From: Nymphaea colorata
Taxonomy: Eukaryota; Streptophyta; Magnoliopsida; Nymphaeales; Nymphaeaceae
Direction of reading: 5' to 3'
Length of the DNA: 64,000 bases
NCBI RefSeq assembly: GCF_008831285.2
Contig: NC_045146.1
Span: forward strand, 22,027,703 to 22,091,702
How positions within the stretch are numbered: the first letter of the stretch is position 1; the number at the start of each line of letters is the position of its first letter. This document shows positions 52,465 to 63,600 of this stretch, piece after piece. The position numbers and the translations under genes are program-made. The notes beneath the pieces were generated by a model. It was not told the origin of the DNA and did not search any database. It saw only the letters and a list, made by a program, of their open reading frames with translations.

Positions 52465-53396
52465 TTGTACTGAGACGATTAGGATCCAAACGTATACGAC
52501 GTACACTACATGCACTTGTGGACGACTTTCATGCAGTAGTGGATGTAGCCAGCTTTCTGCTTAAACGCATAGAATTCGAAACTCATACGGCATTAAGCAC
52601 CAGGAAATTGCCTCTCTGGATTTATCGTGGGGCGTTTTCAAGGAAGAAAACCGAGTTAAATTCTGCCCAAAGTTGAATCATGTCACAGAATGTGTGATTC
52701 AATTGGGAGATTATTTATACTGTGATTGCTCCAAAAACTGAAGACTACAAATCCAGCCATCTCGGGATAACAAAATACTCTAATTTGTTCGGTTTTGATT
52801 ATATCATAGGGAAATACCTTTCTAAAAAGTGGTGTCCCTGGTGACACGATCGAGCAGATATTCTCGGACAACCATGTGATTCTATTAAATAAAATCATGT
52901 GTTTGAAGCAAAAGATCCCTAACTTTCTCACGTATGATGCAGGACATGTTTGTTGCTTGTACTGACTCCACAACTACTACAATAGAATGGGCAGTAGCAG
53001 AGCTCATCAGGTATTCTGAAATCATGGCCAAACTTCCCAAGGAACTCTCCGACGCCTTGAATAGCGGCGGTGGCACAAATGACTCAGCCCTCGATCAAAA
53101 GCTGAAAGAACTGCCTTACCTCCAGGCTTGCATAAAAGAGACACTGAGATTGCGCTCCTCTCCGCCGCTCCTCCTGCACCCTGCTGCTGATACGTGTTCA
53201 CGCATTCCTTTCGGCTCGGAAAGGAAAATGTGTCTCGGGATGCGGACTGCGACTTGGTTTATGGAGTTTATACTGGCAGCAATGGTGCACAACTTTGAGT
53301 GGTCACTGCCACCGGATATGGACCCTACCCAGTAGCATGGAAAAAAAGTTTAGCCTCACAACCCCAAGGGTGCAACCACTGCAAATCGTACCCAAT
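52465..53396 (+). pseudogene. CYP71-clan (CYP76/CYP80-like) P450 pseudogene A
   Basis: A clear exon-like part starts at about 52944 after an AG and reads MFVACTDSTTTTIEWAVAEL (I-helix), then KETLRLR (ExxR), then the haem loop PFGSERKMCLG and HNFEWSLP. Between the K-helix segment (LLLHPAADTC) and the haem loop about 60 residues, including the PERF region, are missing. The frame stops at 53335, but the family C-terminus resumes after a 2-bp loss (SMEKKF to QPLQIVPNF, ending about 53396). A weaker piece at about 52470-52595 (GSKRIRRTLHALVDDF) looks like part of the preceding P450 segment. Non-functional. Closely related to pseudogene B. Confidence 0.82.
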
Positions 53397-55149
53397 TTTT
53401 TTTTCCTCTATCCAAATGTAGGAGGTGAAATCTTCTGGCCATTCAGCCCTCCATCGATCACGGCCAGTTAATTAATGCACTACATGGTGTATTGTGGATA
53501 GGCTAGAGGATTTGTCTAACCAAACATGGATGGAGAATATATATATATATATATCGCAACTTCCACTACTTGACCAAATCCGACCTAAGAGCTTTTGGTG
53601 CTAAGCCAGTACTCTAGTAACACGTTTGATAATAGAAACTCCACATTAACCTTTATATTTTAAAAAGGTAGATACATTTGAACCTTATTAACGAAGACTT
53701 ACAAAACTGTTACTGTTTCATGAATATAGCTAAGTTGAAGCAAATTTATGGAATAATGTAGTCTTGAGGGCAGACTTATAAAACAATGTAGTTATTGTGT
53801 TTTATGAACCTGCTTCACACATAAGTAGATTTATGAAATAGTAATTATTTGTTACTTTATAAAAATACCTTATAAAGAACACCGTTCCAAAAAATACAAC
53901 ATTCTTACTACCAATCACCCTCTACAGGGCCGTAAATTCAAGTTGCTTCAGTTGCTTGAAAATAAATAATAGTTAGATTTATTGAATACAATTAATTTGC
54001 TAACTCATGGAGCAACGCTCATGCATTGAATTTGGGTGTCGATTTTTGAAGCCTAACAATTGTCAAGAACCTGCCATAGACTGCCTTAAGAACGGCCAAG
54101 GCAGATTGAGTTGGATATGCCATTATGGGCACGCAACCAACATACACAGTAAGAGTTGGGGGATATTTTAATCATTTTTAAAAATGTACATCGTTTATAA
54201 CTTTTTTTTACTTTTTTCAATTTTCATTTTTGTCTTTTCAAAAAAAAATTAAATAATATTTTTATCATAACCATACTAACTCACCAAAATTTGGTGCATC
54301 AATATGGCGTATAGCTGCCACAAATCCCTTCACTTTCTTGTCAAAAGAAGTGAAGTGGAAGTGCAATGCATCACAGCAAATGGTGCCTCGTGATAGAATC
54401 ACCTGCAAAATGAAGCTTTCTTCCTACAATTTGACTTGTCGTGGCAGATGCAACCTCCCCATTGGATGTGTAAGTTTGCCTCGTTTATAACATGTTTGTC
54501 TACTTCGAATGTGAAGTTCAGGGTCAGGGTGCATGATATGAGATCACCGAAGATGTGAGATTGTAAGATACAAGGGTGGTCAGAGATGTTCCCCTACTTC
54601 CATAGGAATCTCAGATTGAAGTTCATATCTCTTAAAAAGTTAGCTGTAATTTGCTGAATTAGTGGGTCCTGCAAAACTGCAGAGTTGTGATAAGGCTGAA
54701 TGTCACTACCAAACACGCCCTCAAAAGTTCTTTTGTTTGTTTGTCTTTCGTTTGCTAGTTCAATAATAAAATGCTGTCAAGTCCATCAGGTTATGATTCC
54801 TCGTTGCATTTTCTTCAATCCATTTATGGCTGCAAGTATGGACACGTCTCCTTCCTACAGCAGTTCTATTTTTGCTGTCGATAATGACAAAAGGCCAAAG
54901 CATTATGGCTGTCCAAGCTACAATCTCAATTAGCCGGAGATTTTGTCTGCAAGGACATGCCTACTTTTGGAGACTCACCAAAATTAGCATTAGTTTATAT
55001 GTGAACGTCACAAGAATGTTGGCAGGAATGACAGCATGTTCGTCTCCAGTGGCATAAAATCACTGGTCGGTTAAGGGTACGTGTGAAAAGGAAAAAAAAA
55101 AACAAATACGAAATAACAGCATCTCCCTCAAAACGGACAACCGTCATAC

Positions 55150-55790
55150 GCTCTATCTAGAAACTCCTCTAATGCATTTCCTCCGGTTGCTCTTATTCGT
55201 TCATTGATGTTGTTAACATCAAAAGGTCTGGTTTTTACCTTGCAAGCATGTGTTCTTTATGTTGTTGTGCTGGAGAGACTACCACTCACCTAGTGTGGAT
55301 TTGTCAAGTATCTCAAATTTTTTATGTGTTTATCTAGTTTATGCTTCTAATTAAAGTCACAGACATATCTACAATTCAAAAGCTGATCCACGAACCAGTT
55401 AGAGTGAAAAACAAAAAGAAATGTTGTATCATTTAAAGAATTTGGTTGTTTAAGTTTTGGTGGGTCAATTGGAACTCCATGAACGATATTAATTATAGGA
55501 ATGAGGTTGTCTCAGTTCAGCGCATGGCATTCTCCATTTTGTGTGATGTTCGGTTAGTTTCTCTTAATTTATAGGGAAACAGTAGTATCTTCAACTTCTT
55601 ACAATAATTAAGAGTTGACTTTTAGATGTAATTTCTTTTTCAGGTTCAACATTTTGTTAGACTTATGTTAATGTTATTTTCCTTTCTTTTTTTCTAATGC
55701 TCCTAACCATTTATACTCTCTCTCTCTCTAAAAACTCCTCTCGTGCATCTCTTGATGGTTGCTTCTGTTCATTCATTGATGCTGCTGTGG
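55150..55790 (+). repeat. pair of ~65-bp direct repeats about 575 bp apart
   Basis: The blocks at 55150-55215 and 55722-55790 share ACTCCTCT, GTGCATC/ATGCAT, GGTTGCT and TTCATTGATGTTG/CTG landmarks in the same order. They could be the remains of LTRs or of a segmental duplication; no internal coding part is seen. Confidence 0.5.
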
Positions 55791-56301
55791 GAGATCCTGT
55801 GCCGCTCTCATGCGTTTGGAAGGCTTGATAGGTCGTGTGTTTGGTTTTAGTGGGTTTTTCTTTTTGTAACTCTCAGGGCATGAGATGTTTATTGTCGTTG
55901 ATGGGTGCGTTGCATAAATTCCTTCAAACTTATTACTGGAAGTGATTATTTTAAAAGAAAGTGATTAGTTTTTGGCAAAGTTGATGAAAGCAGTCAGTTG
56001 TCTCTCTAAATTTCTTTTCCAACATCAAATCCAATCCTATATATGAATGTTCTTTTCTTTTACAAAAGATGGAAAAGTTTAGGCGTTAATGACTTACTGC
56101 CGTCATCCAATTAAGACGACAGATAACGTTGTTTTCTTTTTGCCTGTTTGTCTTTTAAATTGGCCATGATAGCAAATGAGGTTCATAAACAAGAATTCAT
56201 GAATTAATACAACAGGAACGCATGTTATGCATCTAACATATATCAACCATTCACTCTATCTGAGCATTTCTTGAGATAAATATACACTTTTAACCATTTT
56301 G

Positions 56302-56352
56302 TGGCAGTCATTGGCCCTAGACGCACCATATGGGCAGGGCCAATGACTGCCA
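56302..56352. repeat. 17-bp perfect inverted repeat, 17-nt loop
   Basis: Arms TGGCAGTCATTGGCCCT and its exact complement. The stem does not extend beyond the 17 bp. It is too short for a standard plant miRNA precursor. Confidence 0.9.
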
Positions 56353-57540
56353 TAGGAATTGCTTGGTGATATGAAACCGGATCAGCCTGATGATACATTA
56401 ATTTAAAAAATTAATCGATTGTTAATTTAGTATTTTAATTAAGTTGTCAGTGATACGCATTAGGTTTTTCAAAGTTTTTAATTAATAGGAAAGAGAAACT
56501 GAAATTTATCACGTTGCTTCCAAATTTATCTCAGAAAATATCTAAACAGATTGTGAGTAGTTCACCTGCAAATTAGACGGCTTCGGACAAAGAAATTGCC
56601 ATTCAACAACTGATGGTTATCATGAACAATCCAAAGAAAATGATGTGTGAACGGTTTAAATTTGTCCCCCCACATGGCCACATATCTTCATAAGCTAAGG
56701 ATTATTTTTAGTGCATGTCAAATAATTGAGTGCGTCATATAAGTGGAAAGCAAATACACGCATATGGTAGTCGGCGGCTTTTCCCTCAGTCGACATGTAC
56801 TGAACCGAACGTTCAGATTCAGAAAATTTTCTATATACAAGGACCTGCCTGCCTGGCTCGCCGGACATCAGGCGTAGACGGCCATGGATTGCACGCTGTG
56901 GCTTGCCTGTCCACTGTTTCTGTCACTCGTTCTCTTTTTCTTCCACACCCTCCGGCAAGGGAAAGGCAACCTCCCACCCGGACCAAGGGGGTAGGGCTGA
57001 ACAACGAGCTGAGTAACTCGAACTCGGCTAGTTAAAGCTCGGCTCGAATTTGAATTCGAGCCAGCTTTTATACTCAACAAGCCGAGCTCGAGTTGTCCGT
57101 TCAACTCGTTTATTTTATCGAGCCAAGTACGAGTTCGGTTAAGGAAGCTCGCTTAACCCAACTCGGCTCGCTTAACCCAAGAAAGGATATTTATTTTTTT
57201 CCTCATTCGCGCACTTCACGTCTTTTTTTTCTCTCTCTTCACTTTCTTCCTCCTTCTGGCGACCGTGGAATCCTCAAACCCTTGTTCCTTCTCTTCTCTC
57301 CTTCTCTCTCTCTCTCCCTCTCTATCTCTCTCTCCCCCTCTCTCCCTAAATCAGAGAACTGAAACCCTCTCCCTCAAACGAGAGAGGGTCTCAAGAACCC
57401 AATGATTTTTAACTTTGTTTTGCAGAAGAGAAGAAGAAGAAAGAGAAAGAAGCGTCTGATTTTTTTTTTGAGAAGAAGGCGCCCAAAAAGCGTTTGGTTA
57501 TGGCTCTGTGAAGAAGACCAAGGGAGAAATAGGGTTCTCC

Positions 57541-57776
57541 CTCAAACCCTTGCAGCCTCCCTCCTTCTCTCTCTCTCCTCAAACCCTCCCAGCCTCGCCT
57601 CTTCTCTTCTCTCCTTCTCTCTCTCCCTCTCCTCAAACCCTCGCAGCCTCGCCCCTTCTCTTCTCTCCTTCTCTCTCTCTCTCTTCTCCCTCAAACCCTC
57701 GCTCTCTCTCTTGTCCCTCAAACCTTCACAGATTCGCTCCTTATCTCTCTCTCTCTTCTCCCTCAAACCCTCGTAG
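57541..57776 (+). repeat. minisatellite of CCTCAAACCCTCGCAGCC-type units
   Basis: About six imperfect units of roughly 35-60 bp, each with a CTCAAACCCTCGCAGCC core and a CT-rich spacer. It may derive from a 5' leader captured with the neighbouring gene piece and then amplified. Confidence 0.8.
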
Positions 57777-57780
57777 CTTG

Positions 57781-57988
57781 GTGGGGGGAACAGGCTACTT
57801 GGGCCAACATCTGCTTCAAGAGCTCGTCGAAAAGCCGTATGACGTAGCTTTCACATACCACAGTGCTCCCAATCCTCCACCATCCCTCCTCCAGGCGCTG
57901 CCCCCTCACCACCACACGCCTTCAAGCTCGACCTCCAAACCGGCGAAGGACTCGACCTCATTGCCGATGCTCTGGGACAATGCCTAAA
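57781..57988 (+). pseudogene. captured fragment of a Rossmann-fold reductase (MAT2-beta/RmlD-like)
   Basis: Reads VGGTGYLGQHLLQELVEK, a nucleotide-binding GxxGxxG turn at the N-terminus of an NAD(P)-binding extended SDR protein, then YDVAFTYHSAPNPP. After a frameshift near 57918 the next frame continues AFKLDLQTGEGLDLIADALG, as expected for the same family (plant methionine-adenosyltransferase beta-related/dTDP-rhamnose reductase-like proteins). It stops at the element's subterminal repeats. Only the first ~65 residues are present, with no initiator Met in context, so it is a transduplicated fragment and not a gene. Confidence 0.8.
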
Positions 57989-58729
57989 CTAAACGAGTTA
58001 AACGAGTCGAGCTCGACTATAATAGTCGAGCTCGACTATAATAGTCGAGTCGAGCTCGAGCTCGTGTTAGGGAACTCGACTCGAGTTCGAGCTCGAGCTC
58101 TTTGAGCCGAGTCGAGCACGAGCTGGCCAAGCTCGGGCTCGACTCGGCTCGTGTGCAGCCCTACAAGGGGGTGGCCTATCGTGGGAAACCTCTTCCAACT
58201 GGGCTCGAAGCCTCATGCCACCCTTGCGAGCCTAGCTCGCACCTACGGCCCTCTCTTCTCCCTCAGGCTCGGCACTAAACGCGTCATCGTCGCCACCTCG
58301 CCCTCCGCTGCTGCCCTCGTCCTCAAGACCCACGATCGCACCACGTCTTCTCGCCCCATCCCTCAAGTAACCCAATTTGATTTATACTTCCCCTATTCCT
58401 TCATTTGGTTTGACTGCACCGGCTCGTGGAAGCAGCTGAAGGCCATATGTCGGACTCATCTATTCTCTGGCAAGATGATCAGCGACAGTGAGGGTTTAAG
58501 GTGACAGAAGGTGGAGGAGATGGTGAGACGCTTTTGCTCCAGTGAGGGCAAGGAGGTCCACATTCCAGAGCTAGTGTTCAACACCATCTTCGGAATGTTG
58601 GCTTCTAACATTTTTTCGGACCACGCGGAGAGAGCCACCGGGAAGACCGGCAAGATAAAGCGTCTCTCACGCAGGATGGTTGAGCTGTCGAATGCACCAA
58701 ACAGTTTCGACTACTTTCCGGCAATTGCT

Positions 58730-59584
58730 TGATGGGAGATTCCCCTCATGCATATACAAAAATAATATGCCCTAAACAGGATCATGTTCATGCTAAATCA
58801 TTGAAAGAAAACTTTAACTTAAGTGGAAGCGTACCTGAATCTATCTGAACTGCACGAATGATAGATCGCGGTAGGATCTTTCAGGATCTGTGCGGCACAC
58901 GTGTGGTCTCTCTCAGATAGGGAAGAGACAACCCTATGAAACCAACATTTCAGGCAACCATTCGCACGACCCCAGGGACCACTACCATTTTATATCAAAA
59001 GCAATTACGGATTCAACCTATCAAAGAGTTTATAATTGCGTACATATATCTATACATTATAAAATTACCCCATACCATATAAAATAACGTAATATCTCAA
59101 AATGCAATCACTTAAGCGGATATTTATATTAATACAGTCATAATGTCTGAAATTTCTCATAGACATATACCGGCCCACCAAATGAACCTTACAATCTTTT
59201 ACTTGGGCCAAATATGTCTTTATACATTCAGACGTTACATAAAACCTTAGGAGCTCATAACTGCTATTTTATTAAACGTCATTTTCACCAATCTTGTCCA
59301 TGATCATATCAACACAGAACCAAAGCGGCTTTCGCTATATTAAAATTAGTTAACCTTCATTGATCACAAATATTAACACAATCAATGACATAGATCTGAT
59401 ATGAATATATAATATGAGAATTACATGTAATGTGATTACAACATGTCTATTCTCAACTGGTCCAACTTTAAAACCTTATGGAGATCAAAAACACAAATAC
59501 AAAATGGAACCAAAGAACTTTAAATTTTATTCTGCAGAAAACTGAATATGTGTCTATACATAAAAGCAAACAAAATACAAACTC
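58730..59584 (-). other. possible LTR-side part of the copia fragment
   Basis: Lies between the broken P450 and the copia RNase H end. It begins with TG right at the P450 junction and is AT-rich without coding frames, as a minus-strand 3' LTR plus untranslated region would be. No second LTR is available for comparison, so this is a guess from position. Confidence 0.4.
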
Positions 59585-60500
59585 CTACTAGACCAGCACA
59601 TCATCCAAATGTAACACCCCCATATGAACAACATGTACGTGAAAGACCTTAGGTGTTGAACCATTGGTAAGCGGATCCACAATAATAGAGTTTGTCTCAA
59701 TATGCACTAAAGACATTTGACCATTCTGTATCATTTCTTTAACAGCAAAAAACTTAATGTCGATGTGCTTCGACTTTGACAAACTTTGGCTGTTATTAGA
59801 GTGCATGACTGCTGAATTATTGTCACGCAATAACCTTAGTGGTCTTTCTACACCATTCATAATGCGCAGTCCCGTGACAAAATTCTGCAACCATAAAGCA
59901 TGATTGGATGTCTCGTAACATGCTATGCTACTTTATTGGCACCCAGCAAAGTCAGAATCATGCTATGCTACTTTATTGGCACCCAGCAAAGTCAGAATCT
60001 GAATACCCAACGATCTCCAACTGATCTGACTTCCTGTATGTGTGCATACAATCTTTTGTTCTTTATAAGTACTTCAATACCTTTTTTGCTGCTTTCCAAT
60101 GGATTTACTTAAGTATCTGCTTAAAATTTCAATGATAAATGCAATATCTGGACGAGTACAAACCTAAGCATACATAATGCTTCCCACAACAGACGAATAG
60201 AGAATTATTTCCATTTTCTTAGATTCGATTTCACTTTTAGGGCACTGTTTGAGACTAAACTTGTCTCCTCTAGCAACTGGAGTATCTCTTTGTTTACATT
60301 CCTTCATGTCATGTTGCTGAAGCACCTTATCAATGTAGGCCTTTTGTGATAATCCAAGAATACCCTGAGAACGATCTCGAAATATCTGGATCTCTAATAC
60401 AAAAGAAGCATCACCAAGATCCTTCATGTCAAACTTAGTTGACAAAATTTCTTAGTTTCATGCAATATGCCCACATCATTACTTGCTAACAATATAATTG
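59585..60500 (-). pseudogene. copia retrotransposon remnant: reverse transcriptase end and RNase H
   Basis: Minus-strand translation gives the end of a Ty1/copia reverse transcriptase (FDMKDLGDASFVLEIQIFRD, GLSQKAYIDKVL, YSSVVGSIMYA) and then a broken RNase H domain (SDSDFAGC near 59990, SKSKHIDIKF near 59775, DPLTNG near 59685). Small frameshifts and a 40-bp tandem duplication disable it. The reverse transcriptase is cut just past its catalytic region at the P450 junction. It is a different, better preserved copia lineage than the one at 7.2 kb. Confidence 0.88.
59919..59998 (-). repeat. perfect 40-bp tandem duplication in copia RNase H
   Basis: 59919-59958 and 59959-59998 are identical. 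40 is not a multiple of three, so the duplication breaks the frame. Confidence 0.95.
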
Positions 60501-60671
60501 CGGCTCGTGACTCGGTTTGTGGAATTGATATTGGCAACCTTGGTGCACAATTTTGAGTGGTCGCTACCTCAAGGAATGAAACCTAGCCAGCTTAGCATGG
60601 AAGAGAAGTTCGTCATTGCAATCCCAAGGGAGCAACCACTGCAAATCATACCTAAGTTTATCGGGCAATAA

Positions 60672-63600
60672 TAATTGTGGGCTGCAATTGAACGTAAGTT
60701 TGTGTGGTGCAGTTTCCTTAGCACCTCTCCCTGGTTGCAACATATATATTGCTAGGGTTTTTCTTCTTCTTCTTCTACTTCTGTTGAGTGATTTAAAATC
60801 TAAGCCAAAAGATCATCTGGTAGCTTAACATCTACTATCTCATATATTAATGGATTTTCAATCTAGAGATGTGAAAAAGCAATGGCCAGATTATTGCACA
60901 AAGACTGTGCTTCAGTTCGACTAAGCAAAGGGCTATGCTCTTATATTGCATAAAAAAAAGTGTGGAAAAAGCACCGCCTGATACCGGTGCAGCACTAGAT
61001 CTTAGAGGTAAGGGGAAGGAGGGAGGCTTCAGCTAGCTGTTGTTGAGTTTGTGAGATTAACCTTTTGCTCACGAAAATGAGCAGGTATAGCAGGTACTGC
61101 CACATGTCAATTAATGTGAGTTATTTTTTGAATATTCTTAACGTTTCTCTTTACTTGAACATTTATTCTCATTTTTCAAAAACCAATTTTTAAAAAAAAT
61201 ATTATTTTGCCGATTCACAAGTGGTCGCCTCCATGTCAATTAATGTTGATGTTTCATTTTCTCCGCTTCATGCAACTGGACAAGAAGATTGACTATTTAT
61301 CCGCAGTAACTTCCACCGTTCATTTTATATTTATCCGCAGTAACTTCCACCGTTCATTTTATGGTAGTGAGCTTTCCTTTGAAAATCACTTCAAGTTACT
61401 TGTTTATAGCAGAAAAGGTTTGTTTATTTTTATCTTCCATATCCATAGGAAAATCATTTTACTAGTTTCTGTGGATCTTTCCGCCATTGAGATTTTTAGT
61501 GCACCTAACTACTGTATTCCTTGTTGGCATTTTGGAACCTTCTTTTTCTTCTGTTTCTTTAATTAAAAAAATAAATTCGATGGAAGGATCCATGTTAAAA
61601 ATGTTCTTGAGCATACATCCAATGGTACCTCTCACTCACTTCTTTTTCTTTCAATTACGAAATTTAAAGCGTTTGGAAGGATGTCTATTCTGCCTTTTTA
61701 AAATGTTTCTTTTTTCAGGATAACTCCTTTTTATCTCTCAGCTACTCAGGAGTGTAATAATATCGAAAGAAGCAGAGTTAGTTCTTTGGATATGATAATC
61801 GTTCTCGTTGTTCATGAACGTTAACTATTTATCTGGAGAAACTTACGTGCATCCAGCACACGGTGCACAGTAAAGCAGGAAAGGATATTTTGATAATTTA
61901 TTAAAAAGAAATGTCCTTCATAGTTTTTTTTATTTTTTTCATTTCAATTTTATCTTTACAATATTTTGTTTTTTTAGTGTGAACTAAAAGTATTTTAGTC
62001 ATTAACTATATTAAGGCATGAAAAATCATAAGAGAGAGAGTTGGCCACCCTTGTTTTAGGTCGTGTCGGGTAACAGTTAAAATTAAAATTGAAAACATGA
62101 AAAATCATTTCTAAAAGTACTATGAATCATCGTAAACTACTTTTATATCTCTTATGATATGACAATTGACTTTTGAGCCCCCTTTGATGCACAAGGGTTT
62201 TTTTGTTCGTAAGATAAAAGTTGCGGTTCTTATACGGCTTTTCATTTTCAAATCAAGCACAAGGAAAATTATTTTACAAGGTAATTTTACCCTTAAAAAA
62301 ACAACCCTCCCAGGTCTGACTTTTTACCATGTACTTTTTTTAATGGTAAATTTACCGTTTCAAATTTTACCCTGCCATGAAACGGAAACTTTGTGACAAT
62401 TTTAATTTTTACTCGTCTTCCAACATCTGTTACGGCACAACTTTGAACTCCCCATTTCTATGAGGCATCAGGCCCCTGTACAAGTGAAGGTGACCTCAGG
62501 ACAAGAGAAAGAGGGAAACTTTGGAAGCTTTAGAGTCGGTTATCAGGAAGGTAGTCCATCTTGTGTAATTATGTGAACATTTTACAAAGGCATGCTGATT
62601 TTTTTAGACGGTACAATTTAAAGAGTCTCTTCTGGTGCTTCTTTGATAATTTCTCTTTCGAAAATAAAAGCAATCCGAACCGGCAAACGATAATCACAAT
62701 TGCTAACTTGTAACCAACAATTATGAATTGAAAAGCATTGTGACATGTGAATATATAGTCACTTGCAGTGACAAAAACAAAGCCCTAAAATTGTAGATTT
62801 GTTAAACTAATATACATTAGGCAGCTTATGAGTTTTGCCAAATTAATTTAACCAATATGATCAGTCTTTCACAATTGCCTGTTAGAGTTGGCAGCTCCCT
62901 GCCAACTGCCAGTTTTCAAGGTGCCAACAATGCCAAACTAAATAGGTTGGAGTTGAGAGAAGAGAGAGAGATTAGAGGATATAAGATCAAAGTAAAAGTT
63001 GCCATGCACAACCTATATATGAGGTTTTAGCTGAAGCCATATATATTGCAAAATTCTTGGCATTACCATGTGATCCCGTCTGATTTCCTTAGATTTGCAC
63101 ATGTATAATGTCCTTGGTGATTAGAATTTGTGAGAAAGCTCTAAGGGATGTAGCATAGCTGATCGGGCTAGTGAGCCGATGAGAGTCTGACTTTCAGTTT
63201 TGATTTCTGTAGACCTACCCTTGGCTTGCAAAAAATAACATGCACTACTTTCGAGCTGAAAGGAGTAACTGTAAGTTCAATCAGATCTCGACCCAAACCT
63301 AGACCCTAGGAGCAAGAGTAAAAAAGAGGGGCTTCGCCTCTCACATGAGTAGTAGGATAATGGATCATAATTGATGATAACAAAATCTAATCACTGCATA
63401 GTCCATGCTCGACATACAGGTGCCATTGTCCAGTCTACTATATGGCGGTTGCAAAAGTAGTTTAATATACGTGTTAATGTTTTGATATATTTGATTGTTA
63501 TACATATAAGTGCCTCAAAGACATTAAAGAAATTGAATGAGTACCCAACCAGAAAAAAAATCTGGCTTCGTTAGTGCAGTCAAGTACCTCTGTTCAACAT

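Larger units (their letters stand above)
53397..56883. other. spacer between the two P450 pseudogenes
   Basis: AT-rich, no gene recognised. Contains a TA run (53541-53554), a 65-bp direct repeat (about 55150-55215 and 55722-55790), and a 17-bp-arm hairpin (56302-56352). About 56730-56883 should be the old promoter and leader of pseudogene B. Confidence 0.6.
56992..58163. mobile_element. hAT-type non-autonomous element, 1172 bp, with captured gene fragment
   Basis: Ends TAGGGCTG and CAGCCCTA are inverted and the element is flanked by an exact 8-bp duplication, CAAGGGGG (56984-56991 and 58164-58171), the hAT signature. Subterminal zones (56998-57175, 57990-58150) are crowded with GAGCTCGA/CTCGAGC-type motifs, likely transposase-binding repeats. 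There is no transposase. The interior holds a CT-rich tandem repeat (57541-57776) and a piece of a foreign gene (57781-57988). It is inserted in the first exon of P450 pseudogene B. Confidence 0.92.
56884..60671 (+). pseudogene. CYP71-clan (CYP76/CYP80-like) P450 pseudogene B, multiply disrupted
   Basis: Part 1 (56884-56991): start Met, hydrophobic ER anchor, and the proline hinge LPPGPRG, 36 codons. It is interrupted exactly there by a hAT element. Part 2 (58172-58729) resumes in frame with WPIVGNLFQLGSKPH and YGPLFSLRLG, then WKQLKAICRTHLFSGK, and has an in-frame TGA at 58502-58504 (CGA would restore Arg). It ends near NSFDYFPAIA. Part 3 (60501-60671) is the intact C-terminus (FVELILATLVHNFEWSLP to the TAA stop). 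Everything between, including the I-helix, ExxR and haem loop, is gone and replaced by a copia fragment; AATTGC occurs at both junctions (58723, 60496). The WKxLxxICRTHLFSGK wording suggests CYP80 or CYP76; subfamily uncertain. Confidence 0.9.

Noticed and set aside
56302-56352. miRNA precursor
   Set aside because: The stem is only 17 bp and does not extend, and the arm matches no plant miRNA that I know.
57402-57776. Ser/Leu-rich open frames inside the hAT element
   Set aside because: Translations of the CT-rich minisatellite; no protein evidence.
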